A stretch of DNA of 64,000 nucleotides from Paenibacillus phyllosphaerae (GTDB taxonomy: Bacteria; Bacillota; Bacilli; Paenibacillales; Paenibacillaceae), in the NCBI RefSeq assembly GCF_014192105.1, contig NZ_JACHXK010000007.1, forward strand, positions 248,001 to 312,000. The letters run 5' to 3'. Under the pieces are notes generated by a model, which was given only the letters and a program-made list of their open reading frames with translations, made no database searches and was not told the origin of the DNA. Below, piece after piece: positions 1 to 7,790 of the stretch. A program made the position numbers and the translations under genes. Positions within the stretch are counted from its first letter, which is position 1; each line of letters starts with the position of its first letter.

Positions 1-74
1 TGAACGGGGATGTGGTCGTCATGGGGGACCCGGTCGATTTTACGGAGGAGAACGTGAATCAGTATGATTTCTAG
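1..74 (+). CDS. Sugar-binding protein, C-terminal end only (partial)
   Basis: An open frame enters from the left edge and stops at the TAG at 72-74. The last residues include VVMGDPVDFTEENVNQYDF, which resembles the C-terminal end of RhaS/RbsB-type periplasmic sugar-binding proteins; the complete binding protein at 7791-8870 ends in a comparable G-D-P-x-x-F ... N-I stretch. The stop codon lies inside the first codons of the following sensor kinase (start at 64), so the two genes are translationally coupled. A binding protein placed directly before a YesM/YesN pair suggests it presents sugar to the kinase rather than, or as well as, to a transporter. Only 23 residues are visible, so the family call is tentative. 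Confidence 0.55.
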   Translation, partial: NGDVVVMGDPVDFTEENVNQYDF

Positions 75-1938
75 ACTGACAGATAAGCTTGCCTTCGGAC
101 GGCTCCGGCTCAGCACGAAGCTGATGGTTACTTATACGCTGCTCACGATAATTCCGATGTCGCTGCTCGGCTACTTCTCCTATTGGCAGTACACCAAGTC
201 GATCGAGGAACAGATCGGCGAATATATGCCGCGCTTCCTCGTCCAGGCGGATGCCAATATCAAGAAGCATATGGATGAGCTGTCGACGCTGCCGGAGATG
301 CTGTTCAACTCCGAAGCGATGGTGGCGATCCTGCGACGCGACGTCTACCAGAGCCGCGCCGACTTGAACCGCGACCAATTCGAGATGAACAGCTTCCTGA
401 ACCGGACGTATCTGAACGGCGCGAGTCCGGATGTCATCGGAGTATTCCTGCTGTCCAAGAACCGGGTATTCGAGAGCACGCGGCTCAGTTACTCCGGCAT
501 CGATTGGGGTCAGGCGTTCACCGATTACGGACAGGATCTCGAGCTTCGCAGCAGCGTCAAGCTGCTATTGCCCGGCGATATCGGGCTTCGCTTCGTCGAT
601 AACGTCCCGTATGTGCTGATCATGAAACAAATCGAAGACGTCGACAACCGGAAGAATCTCGGCATGATGTTCATTGCCGTGCGTCTCAATTTCATCCGCA
701 ATGTGATGCATAACCTGGAGAACAGCAATCAGGCCGATATGTGGCTGATGACGCGCAAGGGACAAATTATTTTTCATACGAATCCGCAGCGGATCGGTGC
801 GTTCGATCCGAATATCGATCGGTATCCGCTCCTCGATGGCAGCTTCCGGGAGAAGAGCGAGACTGGAACGAGGCTGGTCAGCGTTCGCAAGTCCGATGAG
901 CTGGATTGGGTGCTGGTGCACAGCGTTCCGCTGGAGGCGCTGACGGCCCGGACCGATTTCGTCAAGCAGGTGACGATCCTCGTCTTCATCGGCTTGGTGC
1001 TCCTCAGCATCTTCATGTACGCGCTGTTCTCCATACGGGTTACGCGGCCGCTCAATAAGCTGAATCAGCTGATGAAGCATGTGGAGATGGGCAAATTCAA
1101 CGTGGATCTCAAGGTACAAAGCAAAGATGAGATCGGGACGCTCGCCGGAAGCTTCAATTCGATGGTAACGACGATCCGGGAGCTCATCGAGCAGAATTAT
1201 CATATCGAGATCCGCCAGAAGGAAGCCGAGCTGTACGCGCTGCAGTCTCAGATCAATCCGCATTTCATGTACAACACGCTGGAGACGATCTCGATGGCCG
1301 TCGAGGAAGACGAGAAGGAGACGGTGGTGGAGATGGTCACGCTTCTCGGACGGATGCTGCGGTTCTCGGTCAACAACAAATCGAAGTTCGTCACGATCGA
1401 TCAGGAAGTCCAGCATGTACACGATTATTTGACGATCCAGAAGTTCCGGTTCGAAGACCGGCTCAGCTTCGATATTGCGGAGTCGCTCCCCAGCTCGTCG
1501 GAAGAGGCGCTGTATACGCCGAACTTCATCCTGCAGCCGATCGTGGAGAATGCGATCAAATACGGGCTCGAAGCGCGCAAAGGAGTCGACGTGCGCATTA
1601 CGGTAAGCGAGGAATTCGGCGCGAAATCGGGACGGCAGGATCTGGTGTTCCGCATCCGGGATAACGGGCCCGGGATTGCGGCAGGCCGTCTGGAACAATT
1701 GGAACGGGCAATTCGGGAGGATGCATGGGCAGGCAAAGACTCCGGCTTCGGCCTGAGCAACGTGAACGCCCGCATCGTGCTGCTGCACGGCCATGATTAT
1801 GGAATCCAGCTGCATAGCATAGAGGGAATCGGCACGGAAATTGCGGTACGAATCCCCATTACCCGGGCAGTGGATGTCGAGCGAATCGAGAAGGAGGCGA
1901 AATACCGTGCAACGCATTCGAACCTTAATCGTCGATGA
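64..1938 (+). CDS. YesM-type sensor histidine kinase
   Basis: Membrane sensor kinase of 624 residues. A transmembrane helix lies near residues 21-42, followed by an extracellular sensor region of about 260 residues, a second helix near 302-323, a HAMP linker and a His_kinase domain. The phosphoacceptor box INPHFMYNTLE has its histidine at about residue 400. The ATP-binding part shows the N box (LQPIVENAIKYG), DNGPGI and GFGLSNVNARI. The ATG at 64 lies 13 bases after GGAGGAG at 44-50 and overlaps the stop of the upstream binding-protein fragment; the regulator gene begins inside its 3' end. It should phosphorylate that regulator in response to a sugar, possibly delivered by the upstream binding protein. 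Family assignment is firm; the ligand is unknown. Confidence 0.93.
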   Translation: MISRLTDKLAFGRLRLSTKLMVTYTLLTIIPMSLLGYFSYWQYTKSIEEQIGEYMPRFLVQADANIKKHMDELSTLPEMLFNSEAMVAILRRDVYQSRADLNRDQFEMNSFLNRTYLNGASPDVIGVFLLSKNRVFESTRLSYSGIDWGQAFTDYGQDLELRSSVKLLLPGDIGLRFVDNVPYVLIMKQIEDVDNRKNLGMMFIAVRLNFIRNVMHNLENSNQADMWLMTRKGQIIFHTNPQRIGAFDPNIDRYPLLDGSFREKSETGTRLVSVRKSDELDWVLVHSVPLEALTARTDFVKQVTILVFIGLVLLSIFMYALFSIRVTRPLNKLNQLMKHVEMGKFNVDLKVQSKDEIGTLAGSFNSMVTTIRELIEQNYHIEIRQKEAELYALQSQINPHFMYNTLETISMAVEEDEKETVVEMVTLLGRMLRFSVNNKSKFVTIDQEVQHVHDYLTIQKFRFEDRLSFDIAESLPSSSEEALYTPNFILQPIVENAIKYGLEARKGVDVRITVSEEFGAKSGRQDLVFRIRDNGPGIAAGRLEQLERAIREDAWAGKDSGFGLSNVNARIVLLHGHDYGIQLHSIEGIGTEIAVRIPITRAVDVERIEKEAKYRATHSNLNRR

Positions 1939-3562
1939 CGAGCCGCGGATTAGAAGGGGCATCGAACGGCTGTTGCTGTCATGCGGCGACGGATTTGAGA
2001 TCGCGGCCGTGCTTGCGGACGGCATGGAAGCGCTCGAGTACATGCATCGGAACGCCGGCGCGGTCGATCTGGTCATCAGCGACGTGAAAATGCCGGAGAT
2101 GGATGGGCTCACGTTCGTGAAAGAAGCAAGTTCGCATTACAAGTTCTATTCGCTATTCATCAGCGGCTATGACGATTTCGAATACTTACGCGCCGCACTG
2201 CGGGAAGGCGCGGTCGACTATGTCCTGAAGCCCGTTGACCGGGACCAATTCCGGCAGCGCATGGCCGAGATCGAGGAGAAGATCGCAAGCGACCGTTCGC
2301 GGCAGTTCAAGCTCGGCGAATTAGAGCAGCAAGCGCTGAGGCTCGGACGTACGCGGCAAACGCAGGCGCTCAGCTATACCACCTCGCAAGGCGTCGACTT
2401 GTCTCGGCTCGGTTACTGGGTGGATGAGTTCCCTAAAGGCAGGTACCAACTGATGTACGTCAGCCTGGATGCGTTGCCGGTCAAAAGCCGCGCGTATACT
2501 GCTCGGGATTGGGAGGCTTACTTCTACGCGCTTGAGAATATTCTCGAAGAGCTGGTGCAGTTGCATGCTCAGCAGACGGACAGCAGCGCCTGGTGTTGGC
2601 GAGGCGGGCAATCGGATTTTTGGACGCTGCTCCATCTTCCCGAAGTCGAAGCCGACACCGATCCTTCCTGGACGCCGCTTGCCGACCGGATCCGTTCCGC
2701 CTTCCGTCTCTATACGCCGTTCTCCGCTTCGATCGCAACCGGTGAGGCCATTGAAGATCTGTATCTACTCCCGGAAGCCAAGCGGCATTGTCTGTCGCTG
2801 ATCCAATATCGGCTCATTGAGGGCGGGAACCGCCTGTTTCGGCCGAAGCGTGACACGCGCGGCGCGGCCGGACCGGCAACAGAGGCCTATCTGCCGCCTG
2901 CGATCGATAGATTGAAGCTTGCCGTGGAACAGACCCGATTGGACGAGGCGCTGCTGCAGGCCAAGTACGTGTTCGAGCATTTGGAGAAAAAGGAATCTCC
3001 CGCCGCGATTCTGCAAGCCGTCATGAACCTGCTCATCCTCGTCCACTCCGTTTCCTTGACAGGCAGCGGGCATTCCGGATTCTCGGTGACGCTGGAAGAA
3101 TCGTTCGACAAGCTGCAGCGGGCCGCGCATCTCCACGAGCTGAAGCAGGAAGTGAATACGAGGATTGCCGAAGCCGTCCGCGGCATCGAAGCGTCACGGC
3201 TAGGCAGCAAGCTGAGGTCCCCTGTCGATCAGGCCAAAGCCTGGATACGCGGGAATCTCGCGGGGGAGCTGACGATTAAGCGAATCGCCGATCAGGTTCA
3301 CCTGAATCCGACCTACTTCTGCGAATGCTTCAAGTCGCAGACCGGCGAGACGGTGCTCGATTACGTCACCCGCAAGCGGATGGAGTCCGCCAAGGAGCTG
3401 CTGCAGAACCCGGGAATGAAACTGCAGGAGATTAGCGTGCAGGTCGGATATCAGGACGTCAAATACTTCAGCCGGTTGTTCAAGCAGTGGTCCGGCATCA
3501 CGCCTTCGCAATACCGGGACCAGCAAGCCGCTTCCGCCTCCATGCAGCCAGATCAGATTTGA
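1907..3562 (+). CDS. YesN-type response regulator with AraC DNA-binding domain
   Basis: Response regulator of 551 residues. The receiver domain (about 1-125) begins TLIVDDEP and has the phosphoacceptor aspartate at residue 59 (SDVKMPEMDG) and the conserved lysine in VLKPVD. A long middle region follows, then two AraC-type helix-turn-helix units in the last 100 residues (IKRIADQVHLNPTYFCECF and LQEISVQVGYQDVKYFSRLF). I place the start at GTG 1907, nine bases after AAGGAGG at 1891-1897; an in-frame ATG at 1841 has no ribosome site and would add residues before the receiver fold. It overlaps the kinase by 32 bases, so the pair is coupled. The probable target is the transporter operon starting at 4125. 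Confidence 0.92.
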   Translation: MQRIRTLIVDDEPRIRRGIERLLLSCGDGFEIAAVLADGMEALEYMHRNAGAVDLVISDVKMPEMDGLTFVKEASSHYKFYSLFISGYDDFEYLRAALREGAVDYVLKPVDRDQFRQRMAEIEEKIASDRSRQFKLGELEQQALRLGRTRQTQALSYTTSQGVDLSRLGYWVDEFPKGRYQLMYVSLDALPVKSRAYTARDWEAYFYALENILEELVQLHAQQTDSSAWCWRGGQSDFWTLLHLPEVEADTDPSWTPLADRIRSAFRLYTPFSASIATGEAIEDLYLLPEAKRHCLSLIQYRLIEGGNRLFRPKRDTRGAAGPATEAYLPPAIDRLKLAVEQTRLDEALLQAKYVFEHLEKKESPAAILQAVMNLLILVHSVSLTGSGHSGFSVTLEESFDKLQRAAHLHELKQEVNTRIAEAVRGIEASRLGSKLRSPVDQAKAWIRGNLAGELTIKRIADQVHLNPTYFCECFKSQTGETVLDYVTRKRMESAKELLQNPGMKLQEISVQVGYQDVKYFSRLFKQWSGITPSQYRDQQAASASMQPDQI

Positions 3563-3582
3563 TCCGCTTCTATGCGCATTAC

Positions 3583-3610
3583 GCCATGCCTATCCGTAGG
3601 CATGGCTATT
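3583..3610 (+). terminator. Hairpin terminator after the YesN regulator
   Basis: GCCATGCCTA at 3583-3592 and TAGGCATGGC at 3597-3606 form a perfect 10-base stem with a TCCG loop, followed by the T-rich TATTTG. It would separate the sensor pair from the transporter operon that starts about 510 bases later. Confidence 0.7.
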
Positions 3611-3653
3611 TGTCGTTCGGCGGGGAAATCATGAATCGCACGAACTTGCGAAT

Positions 3654-4012
3654 AAGGTAAAGCGTGTCCGACTGATAATTGGCATGTGCTTCGGTGAGGA
3701 AGCACATCAAGGAAGCGGACGAAAGCGAGGAATAGCAGGAAGAATGCAATGAGATGCCAATTCGGGTCTGCTCCATAAGGCAAACAGTGGCGAACGAAGC
3801 GCAGGTCAAGAGCTTTGTCCATATGACATGCCTCTCGCTTATCTTCGGGACAAAAGCGGGCTCCTCTCAAGATGACACATCAACGACGGCCGCAAAATGA
3901 GTCACGCCAATTTCGGGTTTCCAAAGGGCTGAGGCCCTTGGATCCCCTCCGATGGAGGGGTGGGGGAGGAAAAAGAACGGGTTCAGAAGGGCGAAGCCCT
4001 TCTTTTCCCGAC
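3654..4012. repeat. Intergenic element, copy A (candidate structured RNA or repeat family)
   Basis: This gene-free stretch is similar to 8920-9250 (copy B). Shared blocks in the same order include AAGGTAA then GCGTGTCCG, GTCTGCTCC, AAGGCAAACAG, GCGAACGAAGC, AAGAGCTTTGTCC, GGACAAAAGCGGGC, ACGGCCGC, GCCCTTGG and ATCCCCTC. Between the blocks the sequence varies but keeps hairpins: ATGTGCTTC with GAAGCACAT, CCAAAGGGC with GCCCTTGG, CCCCTCC with GGAGGGG, and GAAGGGC with GCCCTTC. Differing stems with conserved joints suggest selection on RNA structure, although a degenerate palindromic repeat is also possible. It lies between the YesN terminator and the ABC transporter. No protein in it is credible. 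Confidence 0.65.
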
Positions 4013-4056
4013 GATTATCCCCCTTACCCGAATACTGTCACCTCAACGAGATGAGA

Positions 4057-4070
4057 GTTAAGCGCTATCA
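4057..4070 (+). promoter_or_regulatory. Possible CcpA (CRE) site upstream of the CUT2 operon
   Basis: GTTAAGCGCTATCA matches the Bacillus CRE consensus TGWAANCGNTNWCA at 9 of 11 fixed positions, 55 bases before the ABC ATPase start. It would fit catabolite repression of a sugar importer. I see no convincing -10/-35 pair around it, so this is a weak call. Confidence 0.35.
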
Positions 4071-4124
4071 TTGGAGTATCGAATGAGAGAGAAATAGCGC
4101 AAGCGGTACGGAGGGAAGCGGAAT

Positions 4125-5639
4125 ATGAGCGAATATGTACTGGAATTGAAGGGCATTACGAAGACTTTCCCCGGCGTGAAAGCGCTGGACGACGTATATT
4201 TCAAGCTGCGGCCCGGCGAGATTCACGCCTTGATGGGCGAGAACGGCGCAGGGAAGTCGACGTTTATTAAAGTCATTACCGGCGTGCATGCGCCAGACGG
4301 CGGCGAGATGTACCTGAACGGTCAACGCGTCAGCTTCAAGAATCCGACCGAAGCGAAGAAAGCCGGAATCGCGGCCATCTATCAGCATGTGACCTGTTAT
4401 CCGGATCTGAGCGTGACGGAAAATATATTCATGGGCCACGAGAAGGTAGCCAAAATGTCCAAGCGGATTCTGTGGAACGAAATGCACGAAGAAGCGCAGC
4501 GGCTGCTGACCGAGCTTGGGGCGTCGTTCAGCCCGAGGACCGAGATGGGCGCGCTTAGCGTAGCCGAGCAGCAGATCGTGGAGATCGCCAAGGCGCTGTC
4601 GACGGACGCCAAGATCATCATCATGGATGAACCGACGGCGGCCTTGACGAAGAACGAGAGCGAAGAGCTGTACCGCATTGCCGAACGTCTGCGGGACAAG
4701 GGAACGTCGATTATTTTCATCTCCCATCGGTTCGAGGATATGTACCGGCTCGCCAGCATGGTGACCGTGTTCCGGGATTCCAAATATATCGGCACATGGA
4801 AAGTCGACGAGATTACGAATCCGGAGCTGATCGTGGCGATGGTCGGCAGGGAGATCACCCAGTTGTTCCCCAAGAAAGAAGCGCAGATCGGCGAAGAGCT
4901 GCTGAGTATCGAAGGCCTCGGGAAAACCGGCTATTTTGCCGATATCAGTTTCCGTCTGCGAAGGGGCGAGATTCTCGGATTAACCGGTCTCGTCGGTTCG
5001 GGGAGGACGGAAGTGTGCGAGGCGATATTCGGCGTGCATCGTTACGACCGAGGAACGGTCCGCTACAAGGGCAAGGAACTCCATGTACGGAACCCGCTCG
5101 AGGCCATGAAGCAGGGGATCGGGTATTTGCCCGAAGACCGGCAAAAGCAGGGGCTGGTCCTGCAATGGAGCATCGGCCGCAATATTACGCTGCCATCGCT
5201 TGAGAAATACGCCAAACGAGGGATATTAAACAGCCAGCAGGAAGCGCAGTCAGCCAAAAGCTTGGCGGAACGGCTCGGCGTCAAAGCCGGGAGCATCTTC
5301 GATCTGGTCAGCTCGCTGTCGGGCGGCAACCAGCAGAAGGTCGTCTTTGCCAAGCTGCTCACGGCGGATCTGGATATCATCATTCTCGATGAACCAACGA
5401 AGGGCGTCGACGTCGGCGCGAAATCGGCGATCTACGACATTATCAGCGAACTGGCGTGCAACGGTTACGGGGTCATCCTGGTCTCCTCCGAGATGCCCGA
5501 GATCATCGGCATGTGCGATCGGGTCGCGGTCATGAAGGAAGGGCGGATCACGGGCATGCTGGGACGCAGCGAAATAACACAGGAAGCGATACTGCAAGCG
5601 GCGATGGTCGATTCGTCCGACGCTGTCGGCATCCGATAA
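4125..5639 (+). CDS. CUT2 sugar ABC transporter ATPase (RbsA/MglA/RhaT-like)
   Basis: Cytoplasmic ATPase of 504 residues with two tandem nucleotide-binding domains, the usual length for this family. Domain 1 has Walker A GENGAGKST (about residues 39-47), the signature LSVAEQQIVEIAKAL and Walker B IIIMDEPTAALT. Domain 2 has the degenerate P-loop GLVGSGRTE typical of the second half of RbsA/MglA proteins, the signature LSGGNQQKVVFAK and IIILDEPTKGVD. The start follows GGAGGG at 4110-4115 by nine bases. It is first in an operon with two permeases and a RhaS-like binding protein. That two-permease arrangement is known from rhamnose (RhaSTPQ) and AI-2 (Lsr) importers; the binding protein points to the rhamnose type. 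Confidence 0.93.
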   Translation: MSEYVLELKGITKTFPGVKALDDVYFKLRPGEIHALMGENGAGKSTFIKVITGVHAPDGGEMYLNGQRVSFKNPTEAKKAGIAAIYQHVTCYPDLSVTENIFMGHEKVAKMSKRILWNEMHEEAQRLLTELGASFSPRTEMGALSVAEQQIVEIAKALSTDAKIIIMDEPTAALTKNESEELYRIAERLRDKGTSIIFISHRFEDMYRLASMVTVFRDSKYIGTWKVDEITNPELIVAMVGREITQLFPKKEAQIGEELLSIEGLGKTGYFADISFRLRRGEILGLTGLVGSGRTEVCEAIFGVHRYDRGTVRYKGKELHVRNPLEAMKQGIGYLPEDRQKQGLVLQWSIGRNITLPSLEKYAKRGILNSQQEAQSAKSLAERLGVKAGSIFDLVSSLSGGNQQKVVFAKLLTADLDIIILDEPTKGVDVGAKSAIYDIISELACNGYGVILVSSEMPEIIGMCDRVAVMKEGRITGMLGRSEITQEAILQAAMVDSSDAVGIR

Positions 5640-5654
5640 GGAGTGTAATGCAAG

Positions 5655-6707
5655 ATGAAGCAGAAAGAATGGGGAGAACCGGCTTTGGCGATCACGCAGA
5701 GCGCGGTTCAGCCGGCGGCGAAGGCTGCCTGGAGCAGCAGCTTCGCCAAGTTTCGGGAGATCGGGTTGCTGGCATTCATCGCCTTGCTCTGCGTAGGCGT
5801 TCAGTTGCGCAATCCGAGCTTCCTCACCTGGGAGAATATTAACGATATTGCGACCAATACGGCCATCCTTGCCATCCTGTCCGTTGGCATGATGCTGGTC
5901 ATTATTACGAGAGGCATCGACTTGTCGATCGGCGCGACGCTGGCGCTGTCAGGCATGACGGCGGCGCTAACCGTCAAACAATTCCCCGGCTTGCATCCGG
6001 GTGTTGCGCTGCTGCTTGGGATTGCAGTGGGATTGGTCTGCGGCGCGATCGTAGGATTGCTTGTATCGAAGGTAGGAATTCTGCCGATCATCGCGACGCT
6101 CGGGATGATGAATGTGTTCCGCGGCCTCACGTACGAGATGAGCGGCGGCAAGTGGGTCAGCGCCCACCAAATGCCGGACTCGTTCAAGCAGCTGGCGACC
6201 GGCACGATTCTCGGCATCAACAACCTGATCGTCATCGCCGTCGTGATCTACGTCGCCGCCTATTATTTCGTCAGTTACACCCGTACCGGCAGACGCGTAT
6301 ACGCGGTCGGCAGCAGCCCCGAATCCGCGGCGGTGAGCGGCATCAAGAGCGACCGGATTCTATGGCTCGTCTATACGCTCATGGGCGGTCTGACTGGACT
6401 GGCTGGCGTGTTGTGGGTATCCAAATTCGCTTCCGCGCAAGGCGATACCGCCTCCGGCTATGAACTGAACGTCATTGCGGCATGCGTGCTCGGCGGCGTC
6501 AGCATTGCGGGCGGATCCGGCAAAATTTCCGGGATCATTCTCGGCTCGGTCCTGCTCGGCATCTTGAATAACGCGCTGCCGATGATCAATGTCTCGCCGT
6601 TCTGGCAGAGCTGGATCCAAGGCATGATCATCGTGATCGCGGTCATCATCAATGCGCTGGTCAAACGCGGCATCAACCGCAACAACCTGATGAGGAGGAA
6701 GATTTAG
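5655..6707 (+). CDS. CUT2 ABC transporter permease 1 (RbsC/RhaP-like)
   Basis: Integral membrane permease of 350 residues of the ribose/AraH/RbsC type. It has about eight to ten hydrophobic helices and the family stretch GMMLVIITRGIDLSIGATLAL. A loop with RTGRRVYAVGSSPESAAVSGI precedes the conserved GYELNVIAACVLGGVSIAGGSG. The start at ATG 5655 follows AAGGAG at 5638-5643, which overlaps the stop of the ATPase gene. It pairs with the permease starting at 6711, probably forming a heterodimeric channel driven by the upstream ATPase. The N-terminal 30 residues are polar and less conserved in appearance. The family is clear; the substrate rests on the neighbouring binding protein. Confidence 0.92.
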   Translation: MKQKEWGEPALAITQSAVQPAAKAAWSSSFAKFREIGLLAFIALLCVGVQLRNPSFLTWENINDIATNTAILAILSVGMMLVIITRGIDLSIGATLALSGMTAALTVKQFPGLHPGVALLLGIAVGLVCGAIVGLLVSKVGILPIIATLGMMNVFRGLTYEMSGGKWVSAHQMPDSFKQLATGTILGINNLIVIAVVIYVAAYYFVSYTRTGRRVYAVGSSPESAAVSGIKSDRILWLVYTLMGGLTGLAGVLWVSKFASAQGDTASGYELNVIAACVLGGVSIAGGSGKISGIILGSVLLGILNNALPMINVSPFWQSWIQGMIIVIAVIINALVKRGINRNNLMRRKI

Positions 6708-6710
6708 GCC

Positions 6711-7691
6711 ATGGAACCAAGAGTGCTCTCCAACGACAAACCGTTCACGCTTAAGGGCTTCTTCCTGCAATGGGAATGGATGCTGGCGGTGCTGTTCCTC
6801 GCGGTAGTCGTCCTGAACGTCAACCTGTCCGATTACTTCTGGGACTACAACAATTTGCGGGATGCCACGATGGGATTCCTCGATAAAGCCTTCATCGTTC
6901 TCCCGATGGCGCTGATCATCATCATGGCGGATATCGATATCTCGGTTGCTTCGACCGTGGCGCTCTCTTCGGTCGTCATGGCCGATCTGTATACGCATGG
7001 CGTCCCGATGTGGCTGGCGATGGTCATCTGCCTGGCGGTAGGTGCCTTGTGCGGATTCGTGAACGGATTGCTCATCGTCCGATTCAAGGAGCTATCCGCC
7101 GTGATCGTGACGCTTGCGACGATGATCATCTATCGGGGAATCGCCTACATCCTGCTCGAAGATCAATCCGCCGGCAAGTTCCCGGAATGGTTCAACTATC
7201 TCGGTTGGGGCTATGTCGGCGGCATCCCGTTCATCCTCATCGCGTTCGCGGTATTCGCCATCCTGTTCGGCGTGCTGCTGCACCTGACGAAGTTCGGGAG
7301 AAGCGTGTATGCCATCGGCAACAACCCGACGGCCAGCCGCTACTCCGGCATCCAAGTCGACCGGATCAAGGTTATCGTCTTCACGCTTGCAGGATTGATG
7401 GCTGCCGTAACCGCTCTATTCCTCACTTCCCGGATGGGGAGCACCCGGCCGAACATCGCCACCGGCTACGAGCTTGACGTCATCGCGATGGCTGTTCTAG
7501 GCGGGATTAGCACGGCGGGAGGCAAGGGCCGCATGGCCGGAGCGATCCTGGCGATATTCCTCATCGGCTACCTACGATACGGCCTCGGTCTCATTAATAT
7601 CTCGGCCCAGACGCTCTTGATCATCATCGGTTTGCTGCTGATCTTCGCTGTTATGGTACCGAAGCTGAAGTTGAAACGAAGATCTGCATGA
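6711..7691 (+). CDS. CUT2 ABC transporter permease 2 (RbsC/RhaQ-like)
   Basis: Second permease, 326 residues, only three bases after the first permease gene. It has the same fold and motifs: LIIIMADIDISVASTVALSS, RSVYAIGNNPTASRYSGI and GYELDVIAMAVLGGISTAGG. AGGAGGA at 6693-6699 lies 11 bases before the ATG. Two different permease genes in tandem, rather than one forming a homodimer, is what the RhaPQ and LsrCD systems show. It ends in a basic tail (KLKLKRR) expected to face the cytoplasm. It has no sign of decay. Confidence 0.92.
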   Translation: MEPRVLSNDKPFTLKGFFLQWEWMLAVLFLAVVVLNVNLSDYFWDYNNLRDATMGFLDKAFIVLPMALIIIMADIDISVASTVALSSVVMADLYTHGVPMWLAMVICLAVGALCGFVNGLLIVRFKELSAVIVTLATMIIYRGIAYILLEDQSAGKFPEWFNYLGWGYVGGIPFILIAFAVFAILFGVLLHLTKFGRSVYAIGNNPTASRYSGIQVDRIKVIVFTLAGLMAAVTALFLTSRMGSTRPNIATGYELDVIAMAVLGGISTAGGKGRMAGAILAIFLIGYLRYGLGLINISAQTLLIIIGLLLIFAVMVPKLKLKRRSA

Positions 7692-7790
7692 CATTTGTTT
7701 TTGGTATTGCCTTCGATACTTGTCGGTTCTCGCAGCCGATTGGTATATAGCGTTAAGAATCGCGTTCAACTAAAGGGAGGAAAAAGAAAA

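Noticed and set aside
1841-1906. Upstream in-frame ATG for the first YesN regulator
   Set aside because: It lies within the kinase gene without a ribosome site; GTG 1907 has AAGGAGG at ideal distance and begins just before the receiver fold.
565-2112. Long minus-strand frame opposite the first YesM gene
   Set aside because: A shadow frame of GC-rich coding sequence: Arg/His/Asp-rich translation with no domain, lying opposite a clear kinase.
3872-4054. Open frame in element copy A encoding an Arg/Gly-rich peptide
   Set aside because: It runs through hairpins of the intergenic element, has no ribosome site, and the corresponding frame in copy B is different in start and length; similarity follows from the DNA repeat.
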